Below the pieces are notes generated by a model. That model saw nothing but the letters and a program-made list of their open reading frames with translations, searched no databases and was not told the DNA's origin. Source: DATKEJ01 sp963768715 (GTDB taxonomy: Bacteria > Bacteroidota > Rhodothermia > Rhodothermales > DATKEJ01). From it: a stretch of 64,000 nt of DNA. Both the position numbers and the translations under genes were made by a program. The DNA lies in assembly GCA_963768715.1 (NCBI GenBank), contig CAVYJC010000011.1, forward strand, positions 806,001-870,000. The letters are read 5' to 3'. Below are positions 45,513-55,040 of the stretch, one piece after another. Numbering within the stretch: position 1 is the stretch's first letter; each line of letters begins with the position of its first letter.

Positions 45513-47504
45513 ATGTTTCGAGTTAGGGGACTATGTGAAACCCCTGCTCTTTTGGCATGGGTCTTCTCAGTGGCGTGCCTGCTGACCGCTACACAGGCGG
45601 TCGGGCAAGACGCTGCCCCGAAGCACCGGGCTGAGTCACTCGACGGAGCCCGGCAGCTCGTACATATCCTTGACTACATGGCGCAGGACTATCCCAAGGC
45701 AGTCTCGGATGGTCGGATCGCCAATGCGGACGAGTACCGCGAGATGGTAAGTTTCGGTCGCGACGCCACCTCCCTCGTTCATGACTTGTCGACTGATGGC
45801 CGGGTGCAGTCAAACGCCGAACTGGATGCGTTGGTAGGGCGGTTTCAGTCCGGCATCGCAGCAAAAGCACCGGCTGATTCAATCGCATATCATGCACGGC
45901 AGCTTAGAATACGCGTGTTGGAGATCACCGGCCTGCCAACGGCGCCGATCGTGTGGCCCGATCTCGCGAACGCGCGGGCAGTCTATGAAACGGCGTGCGT
46001 TGCATGTCATGGGCAAGACGGCAAGGGCAACGGCCGGGTCGCCAATGGGCTTGATCCCAAACCCACCAATTTCGTGGAAGGCGACCGCATTGCGTCGCAG
46101 TCTCCGTTTCAGGTTTACAACACTATTCGGCTGGGCGTTGAAGGCACGGCCATGCCCGATTTCAAAGTGCTCAGCGAGAAGGAGTTGTGGAAACTGGCTT
46201 TTTTCGTGAAGGCCCTGCGTTACTCGGACGCAGACGTATCGACCACCAAGTCCGATTCTCTCGTTGCCGGTGCAGCGGACGTATCGCTCGAACAGATCGC
46301 CGCTTTGAACGACCGTGAGCTCGCAAACGCACTCATGGACAGAGGTCTTTCGCATCCGTCCTCTGCGGTTGCCGCGATACGTACGGGACGAGCAAAACCG
46401 GGACATTCGGCTTCGCTCAACCTCGCCAAGCAGCTGCTCGGAGACGCCCTCGCAAAGTACCGAGACGGCAAGACGCGCCCGGCGCGCGGCGATGCGTTGC
46501 GCGCTTATCTCGAAGGCGTGGAGCCTATCGAGCCGGCTCTAGCGGCCCGAGACGCCGCCCTGAAGGCCGGACTCGAGCGACGGATGCTTGCCGTCCGGAA
46601 CCAGATAGAACGCGGCGCTGACTCAGAATCGGTTGCGCAAGCCGTTGCGGACGCACGGGGCTCGCTCGATGAAGCGGAACGCGTACTCGGCGAATCCCCA
46701 CCGTCACTCTTCTTCTCGTTCATACTGGCGGCATCCATACTGCTTCGAGAAGGATTGGAAGCGTTTCTCGTCATCCTTGCGATTCTCGGCGTACTGCGCT
46801 CTGTGGGACAGAAGGAAGCTGTCCGCTGGGTGCATGCCGGCTGGATGTTCGCACTCGGGCTGGGAATCGTCGCCTGGTTCTTCTCGGACGCACTGATTCA
46901 GGTGGGAGCGGCACAGCGTGAAATCATGGAGGGCTTCGTTTCATTGATTGCCGTTGGTGTTCTGCTTTACGTCGGCTTTTGGATGCACAATAAGTCCGAG
47001 ATCAACAAGTGGAAGGCGTTTATCAAGAAGCGCGTGAACCGCACCCTTGGAACGGGCAATCTATTCGGTCTCGCCGCGATTTCTTTCTTTGCCGTTTTTC
47101 GCGAGGCCTTTGAGTCGGTGCTATTCCTCTCCGCTTTGACGCTCGAACAGGGGACCGCGCACAGATCGGCGGTGGCAGGCGGTGCGGCGGCAGCCATTGC
47201 AGGCGTACTCATTTTGTCTGCGATACTGCTGCGGTATTCGATTCGATTACCCAGCGCTCGCCTCTTCAAGTATTCCTCGGCTGCGGTGGGCATCCTTGGC
47301 ATCGTACTTGCCGGAAAAGGAATCCACGCCTTTCAGGAGGCGGGCTTCCTGTCAATGACGCCGACGCCGTTTTCCTTTCGATTTGAGCTGCTTGGCATGT
47401 ACGCAACAATCGAGACGCTCGCCACGCAAATCGTTCTGCTCGTCGTCGTACTGATTCTCTGGCATGCCCCGAAATACATCGGCTTGCGGACTGCGGTCAG
47501 CTGA
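45513..47504 (+). CDS. Cytochrome c-fused FTR1-type iron permease
   Basis: The 663-residue protein has a signal peptide (cleavage near AVGQDAA). A helical periplasmic region precedes a class I cytochrome c domain with heme motif CVACH at 162-166 and a candidate axial Met in GTAMPDF. A second helical linker leads to a seven-helix FTR1 domain from about 400. The iron motifs LREGLEAF (near 411) and FREAFES (near 530) match the R-E-x-x-E signature. It should import iron, with the heme domain probably supporting the ferrous/ferric step. ATG 45513 is preferred over TTG 45495. A palindromic operator candidate lies upstream. Confidence 0.9.
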   Translation: MFRVRGLCETPALLAWVFSVACLLTATQAVGQDAAPKHRAESLDGARQLVHILDYMAQDYPKAVSDGRIANADEYREMVSFGRDATSLVHDLSTDGRVQSNAELDALVGRFQSGIAAKAPADSIAYHARQLRIRVLEITGLPTAPIVWPDLANARAVYETACVACHGQDGKGNGRVANGLDPKPTNFVEGDRIASQSPFQVYNTIRLGVEGTAMPDFKVLSEKELWKLAFFVKALRYSDADVSTTKSDSLVAGAADVSLEQIAALNDRELANALMDRGLSHPSSAVAAIRTGRAKPGHSASLNLAKQLLGDALAKYRDGKTRPARGDALRAYLEGVEPIEPALAARDAALKAGLERRMLAVRNQIERGADSESVAQAVADARGSLDEAERVLGESPPSLFFSFILAASILLREGLEAFLVILAILGVLRSVGQKEAVRWVHAGWMFALGLGIVAWFFSDALIQVGAAQREIMEGFVSLIAVGVLLYVGFWMHNKSEINKWKAFIKKRVNRTLGTGNLFGLAAISFFAVFREAFESVLFLSALTLEQGTAHRSAVAGGAAAAIAGVLILSAILLRYSIRLPSARLFKYSSAAVGILGIVLAGKGIHAFQEAGFLSMTPTPFSFRFELLGMYATIETLATQIVLLVVVLILWHAPKYIGLRTAVS

Positions 47505-47533
47505 CCTCGCGTTCCTTTCACTTGTACTTTGCG

Positions 47534-49006
47534 TCACCCGAAGTTCTTCTCGAAAGGGAACATCGGTTTTCGCCGATGCCGGTAGATGAGTTTCGTCATG
47601 TCTGCCCGAGTGGGTCCGGGGGTATCGACGTGGATGAAGCCGCCCTTGGCGATCGGTGCGAAGGCCGCCTGCGGCGCTATCACACCCTTTGCGACGATGA
47701 GCCTGAAGGACGCGGGATCCAGTCCGAACGCCGTCATTTGACGCAGACTGAAAGGCGGCACCCGTTTGGATGTGAGCATAACAGTGAGCGAGCGATCCGA
47801 CGCCCCAAGTACTGCCGTTCGTCCCTGATCGAACGCACTGTAGCCGCCATGCCGTGACTCCCTTTCGGAAAACCGGCCATCGTGCAGCGAAAGAACGTCA
47901 AAGTCTGCCATGAACGGATTGATGGGGTCCCCTATCGCGAAATCCTCAATCCGTCCACCGATGCCGACATCGAATGCCTTCGCTGCGCCTGGGGCATCCG
48001 CTAGGCACGCAAAGGCTGGGCCGGCCGCGTGAAGGCGTATCTCATGAAGAAGCGCCGTCCCGTTTGCCGGTGAGCCGCCGCCGACGTTGTCGCCCATATC
48101 AAGGAGGACCACCGGCGTGCTGGAAGTCCCGAGGACGTTCTCGACAGCCTTCAAAGGACTCGTGAATCGGGGCTCGAATCGGTTTCGCCTCTCATAAATT
48201 TGATTACCTACCCGAGTCGAGAGATGCCGTGCGCGATCGCGATCGTCACCCGTCACGACGACGACCGACGATCCCATTTCGGGAACGTCTGCGTACGGGA
48301 AGCCAAGCACGATCGATACGGACAACACATCGTCAATCGCTGTTCGGACCCAGGAATACAGATCCTTCAAGGGCTGCTCTCCGGTATTCTGCGACTGGAT
48401 ATTGATCGCAACCGGTGGAAAGGCAGCGGCCTGGGTCGGTTTGATCTCACCGGAGAGCGTGCGAACCATGAGCGATGCCGCTCGGAGCCCCGTCTCCCGC
48501 TGATCCAGGTGTGGGTTCGTTTCGTAGGCAATCAGGGCGTCCGTTGCGTCCACCATCCGTTGGGACAGATTTGCATGCGGATCGATCGTCGCGATGTACG
48601 GAAGGTCGGGGCCGATCACATTCCTCACCTCTTCGAGCCAGAATCCGTCCGCGTCAGGAGCATTCTCCGCGACTGTGGCGCCGTGCGGAGCTGCGAGCAA
48701 CCCGTCGAGGTGACCCGCACGATCGAGTCCATCCAGCATTCGGCGCACGAGCTCGTCAAAGGTCCCCGCCTCGATGACGCCATACGGGACAGCACGTGCG
48801 AGAAAGATCGGGACCGCCTCAATGCCCGCCGACTCGAGTCCTTCAAAAAAGCCCCCGACCTCGTGCGGAGCATCGATCATCCGATCCCGCACGGCAGCAC
48901 CTTCCAACAATAAATCGTCGCGAAAGTGTTCGAGCGTCGTTGTGGACGCAACGAATGTGTTGGACTCCTGGAGCAGTCCGACGATGCCGACGCGACGCCG
49001 CTTCAT
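47534..49006 (-). CDS. M81-family metallopeptidase (MlrC-like)
   Basis: The 490-residue protein is a full-length M81/MlrC: GIVGLLQESNTFV at the start, LLAAPHGATVAEN, the metal-site stretch IATIDPHANLSQRM, AYETNPHLDQRETG and LLDMGDNVGGGSPANGT. MlrC of sphingomonads completes microcystin degradation; most homologues act on unknown amino-acid derivatives. ATG 49006 shares one base with the upstream stop. It is the last gene of the M24-aspartoacylase-SDR-threonine-synthase-M81 run. Confidence 0.9.
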   Translation of the reverse strand: MKRRRVGIVGLLQESNTFVASTTTLEHFRDDLLLEGAAVRDRMIDAPHEVGGFFEGLESAGIEAVPIFLARAVPYGVIEAGTFDELVRRMLDGLDRAGHLDGLLAAPHGATVAENAPDADGFWLEEVRNVIGPDLPYIATIDPHANLSQRMVDATDALIAYETNPHLDQRETGLRAASLMVRTLSGEIKPTQAAAFPPVAINIQSQNTGEQPLKDLYSWVRTAIDDVLSVSIVLGFPYADVPEMGSSVVVVTGDDRDRARHLSTRVGNQIYERRNRFEPRFTSPLKAVENVLGTSSTPVVLLDMGDNVGGGSPANGTALLHEIRLHAAGPAFACLADAPGAAKAFDVGIGGRIEDFAIGDPINPFMADFDVLSLHDGRFSERESRHGGYSAFDQGRTAVLGASDRSLTVMLTSKRVPPFSLRQMTAFGLDPASFRLIVAKGVIAPQAAFAPIAKGGFIHVDTPGPTRADMTKLIYRHRRKPMFPFEKNFG

Positions 49007-50091
49007 CAACTTCCCAGATGGCTCATGACGATTTCCTCGAAAGCGTCAAACGTGTCGACTCGGGAGCAGTCGGGGGAAGATGAGAGGATGCGATCCTGCG
49101 ATGCGGAGTCTTTGAAGCCCGATCCCGTTACGAGGCATACGACGCGCTGACCCGGATCGACCTCACCTTTTCTGATCGCCGTGACGGCGCCCGCAACCGC
49201 TACAGCCCCTGCCGGCTCCGCAAAAACTCCTTCTTCGCGAGCCAGGCGAGCCTGGACCTCGAACACGAAGTCGTCAGGTACAGTAAATCCGGTACCACCC
49301 GACGCCCTGCATGCCTTCAGGGTTTCGGTCCCGTCCATGACGTTTGCAACCTGGAGGCCACTGATCTCGGTCGTGCATTCGCACGCAGCCGCCGTTTCGA
49401 AGCCCTGACGGAGACGCGTCGCAATGGTGTCGTTCCCTTCGGGCTGCACGCAATGAACACGGGGACTGATTCTCGTTCCCAGAAATCCTCTAGCTACCGC
49501 CAGCGTCAGTCCACCGGCGCCCGCGGGACTGAAGACGTGTTCGAATTCGACACCCGACTCTACCAACTCGATCGACAGACTCTGCAGGCCCGCCATCCCT
49601 TTCGGCGAGTGGCAGAAAGCACTGATCTGCACCGTCGTCTTCAGCTTATCAGCGAGTGCCTCGAGTCGTTCCGTGACATCCTCGGTCACCGTGGCATCCG
49701 TGCCGAACCCCTTCAATCGTACGAGCTTCGCTCCATAGATCTGCATCTGTCTGAGCTTCGCCTGCGGGGCAGAATCGACGATCGCCAGCACGCAGGGGAG
49801 CCCTACGGCTGCCGAATACGCGGCAAGGGCGGCGCCGGTGTTTCCGGACGAACATCCAAGGCAGAGTGGAGCCGAGTCGGCTACAAGATGCGAAATGGCC
49901 GCGGCTGCGAAACGATCCTTGAAGGATCCGGTCGGATTGGACGTCTCGAGCTTGAAGTACAGATTTTCAGCGTTCAGCGAGGGTCCGATCGAGCGTGATC
50001 GAATCAACGGCGTACCGCCTTCGCCAAGCGAGATCCTACATCCGACCGGAGGGGGATCCGGCAGCGCATCAGCGTGAATCCAGATGCTCAT
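49006..50091 (-). CDS. Threonine synthase-like PLP-dependent lyase
   Basis: The 361-residue fold-type II PLP enzyme has the cofactor lysine K58 in NPTGSFKDRF, the phosphate loop SSGNTGAA at 81-88, and SPAGAGGLTLAVARGF. It is shorter than classical threonine synthase and lacks an N-terminal domain. The close link to peptidase and deacylase genes suggests a catabolic role, such as eliminating ammonia from an amino acid, instead of biosynthesis (inference). It lies 7 bases after the SDR stop. Confidence 0.8.
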   Translation of the reverse strand: MSIWIHADALPDPPPVGCRISLGEGGTPLIRSRSIGPSLNAENLYFKLETSNPTGSFKDRFAAAAISHLVADSAPLCLGCSSGNTGAALAAYSAAVGLPCVLAIVDSAPQAKLRQMQIYGAKLVRLKGFGTDATVTEDVTERLEALADKLKTTVQISAFCHSPKGMAGLQSLSIELVESGVEFEHVFSPAGAGGLTLAVARGFLGTRISPRVHCVQPEGNDTIATRLRQGFETAAACECTTEISGLQVANVMDGTETLKACRASGGTGFTVPDDFVFEVQARLAREEGVFAEPAGAVAVAGAVTAIRKGEVDPGQRVVCLVTGSGFKDSASQDRILSSSPDCSRVDTFDAFEEIVMSHLGS

Positions 50092-50098
50092 CGGTGAC

Positions 50099-50911
50099 TC
50101 ACTCGAACTGTCCGGGCTGGATGCGATTCTTCAAGTGGCGCGGCATCCAGGTGTGGATGAGTCCGCCGTCCACAGTAATCTCGGTCCCGGTAATGTAGGA
50201 TGCCCCGTCGCCGGCGAGCCAAAGTATGACCTCGGCGATCTCTTCAGGCTCCGCCCAGCGGTGCATCGGGATCAATTCTTCGGAGGCATTCCTGATTTCC
50301 TGGTCCAGTTCGCTATCGTCCGATTCTGAATCCGGATCGAAATACCGACCGATGTCTGTGTCCACTGCCCCTGGGCTAACGGCCAGGACCCGGATTCCTG
50401 CGCCTGCAAGCGCTGACGCGGCATCATAGGTGAGGCTCAACAGGCCTCCCTTCGCCGCTGCGTAGGCGGCGGCCACACCTTTTGGAATATGAGCCTCGAC
50501 CGAGGCAACGTTGATCATGACGCCTCCACCCGCAGGCCGCATGTGCGGCTCGACCCATTTCATGAGAAAGGCCGGAGCGGTCAGATTTGTAGAAATGATA
50601 CGATTCCACGCCTCGGGAGTGATCTGACGAATCGATTTCAGGTCTCGAGCCGCGCCGTTGTTGACAAGCACGTCAATACGTCCCCATTTCGCCGCGACGC
50701 GCTCGACGGCAGCTTCAAGCTTGTCGAGTGAGGCCAGATCGGCCACGAGTCCTAGCGCCTCATGGCCCTCGGCCTTTATACTTTCTACGACCCGGCCGAG
50801 GTCATCGACCAGGACGTCGAGTGCAACAACCGCGTATCCCGCCCGGGCGAATGCCCGAGCCGTCGCCGCGCCGATACCCCGCGCCGCGCCGGTAATGAGT
50901 GCAACCTTCAT
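50099..50911 (-). CDS. Short-chain dehydrogenase/reductase
   Basis: The 270-residue classical SDR has TGAARGIG at 7-14, NNGA at 84-87, Ser137 in INVASVE, and Y150/K154 in AAYAAAKGG. The C-terminal GDGASYITGTEITVDGG is standard. The substrate cannot be told. Its ATG overlaps the stop of the aspartoacylase-like gene (ATGA), showing it belongs to the same operon. Confidence 0.87.
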   Translation of the reverse strand: MKVALITGAARGIGAATARAFARAGYAVVALDVLVDDLGRVVESIKAEGHEALGLVADLASLDKLEAAVERVAAKWGRIDVLVNNGAARDLKSIRQITPEAWNRIISTNLTAPAFLMKWVEPHMRPAGGGVMINVASVEAHIPKGVAAAYAAAKGGLLSLTYDAASALAGAGIRVLAVSPGAVDTDIGRYFDPDSESDDSELDQEIRNASEELIPMHRWAEPEEIAEVILWLAGDGASYITGTEITVDGGLIHTWMPRHLKNRIQPGQFE

Positions 50912-51824
50912 GCTTTTGACATTGTGGGATCCGCCTCCAGAATTACGGCAAGACTGTCACCCTTTTCCACCTCCGGATTCACGCGAAGGCAAATAACACG
51001 TCCGGTGCTGTCGGCTTGAATGGGATGACGTTTTCCGTCACTCGATCCCGTCACATGCCCGAGAATCGCTCCGGTGGTGACAGAATGTCCCAGCGCGACA
51101 TACGCGGCAAAGACGCCGCGCGCCGGACTCGGATGGCGAATTTGGAGATGGCCGGACGAGGGTCGAGGATCCTCAATCACCCGCTCAGGCGATATCGACT
51201 GAGCCGGCGGCCTCGAAATGAGTCCGATCTGGTCCATGACGTTGTAGCATCCGCTCACGTAGGCTTCCACACCCTCGGTCGAACATTCGCCCGCCCCAAG
51301 GTATTCTGCATAGATGGCCGGTACACCGGCGTCGCGCGCTACCGACAGCGAGCGTCCGTCAAGGCTGCTTGACGTACCCCAGACGGTAGGAAGCCCGAAA
51401 ACATTCGCCATTCGGCGTTGCTTGTCGAGAACAATCGGGTCGGATACGAGCATGTATCCGACCAGCGGTTCAACTCGCAATGCCTGCCCTCCACTGTGCA
51501 GGTCGATGTAGTAGTCGGAAGCACGGATCAGCTTCGCCAATTCGTACGCGACTCGCTCGGTGTGGACTTCCGTCGGGACTACCCGGAAACGTCCGCGCCA
51601 GATCGAGTCCGTCCTCTCCTACCCGCGTCGCCGCGCCCGTGGGCCGATTCATTCACGACCGGCACGACAGTTAGCCTTCCTGTCAATCTTTCGGGATCCA
51701 CCTCACGTATCAACCGACGCAGCGCTTCGACACCCTCGTATTCATCTCCGTGGACCGCTGCCGTTACCAGCAGGTGCGGGCCATCCTTCGATCCAACTTT
51801 TTCGACGATCCTGAAGAGTCCCAT
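50908..51824 (-). pseudogene. Succinylglutamate desuccinylase/aspartoacylase-family protein, two frameshifts
   Basis: Three frames are needed. The first (51824 on) gives TAAVHGDEYEG with zinc ligands H25/E28 and continues to VVPVVNESAHGRGD. The second (around 51590-51625) gives GEDGLDLARTFPG. The third, to stop 50908, gives DYYIDLHSGGQALRV with the third zinc His and a lipoyl/beta-barrel-like tail (GHSVTTGAILGHVTG). Shifts are near 51620-51632 and 51575-51585. The family removes acyl groups from N-acyl amino acids. The operon is otherwise intact, so either sequencing error or recent loss is possible. Confidence 0.82.
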
Positions 51825-51826
51825 GA

Positions 51827-52909
51827 CTAAAGATCCAAAGGAAATGACGAGAGCCGTTCCGATCCCGACTCCGTAATGAGATAGTTATGTTCGAGCCGAA
51901 TTCCGGCTCTCAGATCATCACCGTAGAGCGCCGGTTCGACAGCGATGACATCCCCGGGCCGCAGGACATCGTCCCATTCGGGATTGAGCCTGGGGACCTC
52001 GTGTGCATCGAGGCCAATGCCGTGGCCTAAATGATGCGGAAAGGCGTATCCCTTCCATCCATCCAGCATGGCCCGGACCTCGCTGTAGAGCGTTTTGCAG
52101 TCAAGACCCGGCTTCAGTTCGGCCTCAACGTATTCAAACGCTTCGAGGATACGAGCATGGGCTCCAGATTGGAAGTCCGTCGGCAGGCCATCTACCGCAA
52201 ACGTTCGACACAGGTCAGATCGATAACCTCGCACGCCGACCCCGACGTCGTAGACAGCCAACTCGCCCGACTCGATCCTCCTATCTCGTGGGAGGCCCCC
52301 CGGCGACCCACTCTGGAAGTCATTGCCCCAGCCTGACAAAGGCTCGCCCACTTCCCGCAGCACGGTCGCGCACATGGCCGCATGCAGTTCCACCTCCGTG
52401 GGACGCGACGGTAGGAGGTTCTTCACCGTGGCGTAGGCGGCCTCGGTTGCGTCAATCGCGAAACGAAGCATGGCAACCTCATCGGGATCCTTCGTTCTGC
52501 GAACGTGCTGATACGCAATTGTGATATCTACGCATTCACCTCCGAACTCCCGCAAACCCCGAGCGCCGCCACCGATGGACTTCAGTCCTTGCAATAACGG
52601 ATATAATACCCCGAGCATATTCCCGTCGATGTTCTCAACGAGCGTCGCGAGCTTCTGCGAAACGTAGTCAACCTGCTCATCGGCCGCAGGAGCGGGCAGC
52701 GACCCCTGCGGGGCCAGCAACGTCGTCGGACCATCGAGCCGGACCACCACCGAGACCCGTGTTAACGGCTGAGGATGCCAATATCCCGTCAGAGCGTGGA
52801 CATAGCTCCGATTCGTGAACACAGCGGCGTCGAGACGCAATTCTGCCAGCAAAGACCGAAGACGATCCTGGCGGAGACGGCAGAGAGCAGGGTCTAGGAC
52901 GGGTAGCAT
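51827..52909 (-). CDS. M24-family metallopeptidase (Xaa-Pro aminopeptidase / ectoine-hydrolase-like)
   Basis: The 360-residue protein has a creatinase N-domain (1-130) and a pita-bread catalytic domain. All five metal ligands can be placed: D221 and D232 in VYDVGVGVRGYRSDLC, H296 in HHLGHGIGLD, E325 in AVEPALYG and E340 in IRLEHNYL. It may cleave Xaa-Pro dipeptides or a cyclic amidine; pairing with an aspartoacylase-like gene recalls ectoine hydrolase DoeA/EutD with DoeB/EutE. It is the first gene of the minus-strand operon, 2 bases before the next. Confidence 0.85.
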   Translation of the reverse strand: MLPVLDPALCRLRQDRLRSLLAELRLDAAVFTNRSYVHALTGYWHPQPLTRVSVVVRLDGPTTLLAPQGSLPAPAADEQVDYVSQKLATLVENIDGNMLGVLYPLLQGLKSIGGGARGLREFGGECVDITIAYQHVRRTKDPDEVAMLRFAIDATEAAYATVKNLLPSRPTEVELHAAMCATVLREVGEPLSGWGNDFQSGSPGGLPRDRRIESGELAVYDVGVGVRGYRSDLCRTFAVDGLPTDFQSGAHARILEAFEYVEAELKPGLDCKTLYSEVRAMLDGWKGYAFPHHLGHGIGLDAHEVPRLNPEWDDVLRPGDVIAVEPALYGDDLRAGIRLEHNYLITESGSERLSSFPLDL

Positions 52910-52918
52910 TTGATCATA

Positions 52919-53030
52919 TCAAACATCGAACTATCAAACATTGAAAACTAGAGATCCAGGCGAACCGGAAGTACCGGCTATACGTCCCGGAGTCCGGAAC
53001 CCGGAACTCGGAATCGGAACCAGGAATCTC
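52919..53030. repeat. Two period-7 arrays upstream of the M24 gene
   Basis: At 52919-52946 TCAAACA-like units recur (GTTTGAT on the minus strand). At 52985-53030 units of CCGGAAC type recur (GTTCCGG on the minus strand, with one shortened unit). Both occupy the intergenic space between the M24 gene and the small membrane protein gene. Confidence 0.65.
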
Positions 53031-53142
53031 GCGAAGATAGCGGATCTGGATATGACACTCTCCATCGCCGATGGATGCCTGGATTCTGGAAAACCCTATC
53101 TTCGCAGATAGAGTTCGAAGCTCACCAAACTGAGTCACGGTC

Positions 53143-53334
53143 ATGAATGCCAAAGGATTCTTCCTCATTTCAGGCATCATCTTTGCCGCTATCGCCATCG
53201 TACACCTCGTCCGGGTATTCGCTGGCTGGCCTTTTGTCATCGGCAGTTTCTCCGCACCAACTTCGATATCAATTGGCGGAGTCATCGTCTTCGCGGCGAT
53301 GAGCATCTGGGCGTTTCGATTGAGAAACGCCTAA
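53143..53334 (+). CDS. Small hydrophobic membrane protein
   Basis: The 63-residue protein is almost entirely two membrane helices (residues 5-25, FFLISGIIFAAIAIVHLVRVF, and 41-58, SIGGVIVFAAMSIWAF) with a short loop containing GWP. I recall similar short proteins in many bacteria, always uncharacterised. No Shine-Dalgarno is obvious. It is flanked by heptad arrays on both sides. Function unknown. Confidence 0.6.
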   Translation: MNAKGFFLISGIIFAAIAIVHLVRVFAGWPFVIGSFSAPTSISIGGVIVFAAMSIWAFRLRNA

Positions 53335-53362
53335 GAGTGGCCGGCTGAACCCGCGACGCTCC

Positions 53363-53397
53363 GTTTATCGTTTATCGTTCAGCGTTTGGCGTTTAGC
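53363..53397. repeat. Five exact heptads overlapping the 3' end of the glycosidase-like gene
   Basis: GTTTATC, GTTTATC, GTTCAGC, GTTTGGC and GTTTAGC run without a slip. The minus-strand gene ending at 53365 reads through them, so its last residues (KRQTLNDKR) are encoded by the array. Confidence 0.8.
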
Positions 53398-54909
53398 GAT
53401 CGCAATCTCAACCCACCTTATCGTGACGACCCCGTCGCTCGTGACCTCGATCTCGTTGTAGCCCTCGCGCAATTCGGCGGATGGGAACGAGTAAATCGAC
53501 CGTGGTGGTTCCTCGGCCGGATCCAACCCGACGATCGATAGATGCGCAGGTGCGTGTACACCGGACCATGTCGTTTCCTCTCCGTTGAGACGGACGGTCG
53601 GTTTGGAATCGGGATCATCCAGCACCAGCTCGATGTGGGCCGTCTGGTCGCTCGCGGGGGCGGGTCCGATGTGAATTCGAAACGTCGCATCACGCTCGGC
53701 AGATGGAAGCAAGCGCAGCGCCTTTGGATCCGTCGGAGACCACGGATCCGCTATCGTCAGGACGTGCCGGCGTGGACGACTTTTGAGGGCCTCGGGATCC
53801 CCGGCATCTCTGATGATCGCATCGTACTCGTTGCGCGGCCAACGTCGTAACGGGTTCGTGAAAAGGTTGAAGAAATAGACGGCGTCCGCCCCGCGACTCC
53901 AGGCGCTTACGAAGATGCCACGCATCTCATCCGGAGTCATGGTTCGGCGCGGGAGTCCACCCGAGTCGATGCCTTCTTCTATCGAGACGGCAACCTCCAC
54001 CCCTGAACCGTCCAACTCTTCCTTCCAGTCCTCAACGGGGATGTCGCTGTTGGCGGACGTCCACCAGGGCGTAGCGACAATCATGTCAACCAGACCTCGC
54101 TTTCCCCAGGAGACTGCGTCCAGCCCATGCCTGCGGGACACCTCCGGCGACGTCGGTGCGCGTACGGCCAGGTACACGGAATGCCCGAGCCTTCGGGCTG
54201 CTTGCCCGGTCGCCTCTCGCACTTCCTCAACGAGGGTAGTCATCAACGCCGCACCGATCGCCTCGCGTCCGGGGCGGAAATAGAGTGGGAACCGGAGGAA
54301 ATCGAGTTCCAATCCATCAAAATCGTATCGCCCGCACACCTCCCGAATGAGCTGCATGTAGTGTCCACGAACCTCCGGCACCTCGAAATCCAATCCGCCG
54401 TTTTCAAGATGCCACTCGGGATGGTTCTTCCAGAAGGATGAGTGGAGTGGATGATTCGGTTGATCCGGCAGGTGAGCATCGTTCATCCGAATGGATATCC
54501 ACGCTCCGATCCCCCGCTCGTGCGCGCGCTCCAGCATCAAGCGCGGATAATCGAAGCCTTGCTCGTGGAAGATCCGCTGATTGCGAATCCATTCGACGTC
54601 GACGGAATCCGGATCGAGGCCCGTCCATCCTGCATCCCAAACCTTGCTCTCGTAGTTCGTCCGCTGATGGTTCACATTGACGAAGAGGTCCGTGACGCCG
54701 AGCGCGGCATGCTCATCAACGAACCTGGCGATCGTCCGCGGTTCGACCGGACCGAAAGTGCCGACATAGAACTCGGAACTGTCGAGATTGTAGATGACTC
54801 GCCGCCGAGGCTGGTCGGAGTCGCCGGCCGGCCCTGAACCGGACGCGCTCACCGCGATCAGAAGAAGCGCTATTGCTGCAGTTAAGATGTTGCGCATTGT
54901 TGCCGGCAT
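53365..54909 (-). CDS. Secreted glycoside-hydrolase-like TIM-barrel protein (GHL family)
   Basis: About 514 residues with a signal peptide (LTAAIALLLIAVSASG). The barrel includes VTDLFVNVNHQ, ARGIGAWISIRMND, FDGLELDFLRFP with candidate catalytic acids E/D, and DMIVATPWW. The C-terminal 120 residues are beta-rich (HIELVLDDPDSKPTVRLNG). The layout recalls hypothetical glycosidases (GHL/DUF187-type); the substrate is unknown. ATG 54909 or 54897 both precede the signal sequence. The last ten residues derive from a heptad repeat. It is probably exported for polysaccharide degradation. Confidence 0.72.
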   Translation of the reverse strand: MPATMRNILTAAIALLLIAVSASGSGPAGDSDQPRRRVIYNLDSSEFYVGTFGPVEPRTIARFVDEHAALGVTDLFVNVNHQRTNYESKVWDAGWTGLDPDSVDVEWIRNQRIFHEQGFDYPRLMLERAHERGIGAWISIRMNDAHLPDQPNHPLHSSFWKNHPEWHLENGGLDFEVPEVRGHYMQLIREVCGRYDFDGLELDFLRFPLYFRPGREAIGAALMTTLVEEVREATGQAARRLGHSVYLAVRAPTSPEVSRRHGLDAVSWGKRGLVDMIVATPWWTSANSDIPVEDWKEELDGSGVEVAVSIEEGIDSGGLPRRTMTPDEMRGIFVSAWSRGADAVYFFNLFTNPLRRWPRNEYDAIIRDAGDPEALKSRPRRHVLTIADPWSPTDPKALRLLPSAERDATFRIHIGPAPASDQTAHIELVLDDPDSKPTVRLNGEETTWSGVHAPAHLSIVGLDPAEEPPRSIYSFPSAELREGYNEIEVTSDGVVTIRWVEIAIAKRQTLNDKR

Positions 54910-54934
54910 GCAGAAATGCTCGACGGACCGGCCT

Positions 54935-54965
54935 GGTACTTCGTACTTCGCACCTCGCACCCTGC
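54935..54965. repeat. Short period-7 array, unit GTACTTC
   Basis: GTACTTC, GTACTTC, GCACCTC and GCACCCT follow in 7-base steps, just upstream of the glycosidase-like gene's start. It resembles the GTACTTG array at 56869. Confidence 0.6.
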
Positions 54966-55040
54966 CGGACCATCCCCTCATGCTACGCGTATAAGTATTT
55001 TGTAGTCAAATATTTTTACAAGTAACGCAGGTAATCTCTT

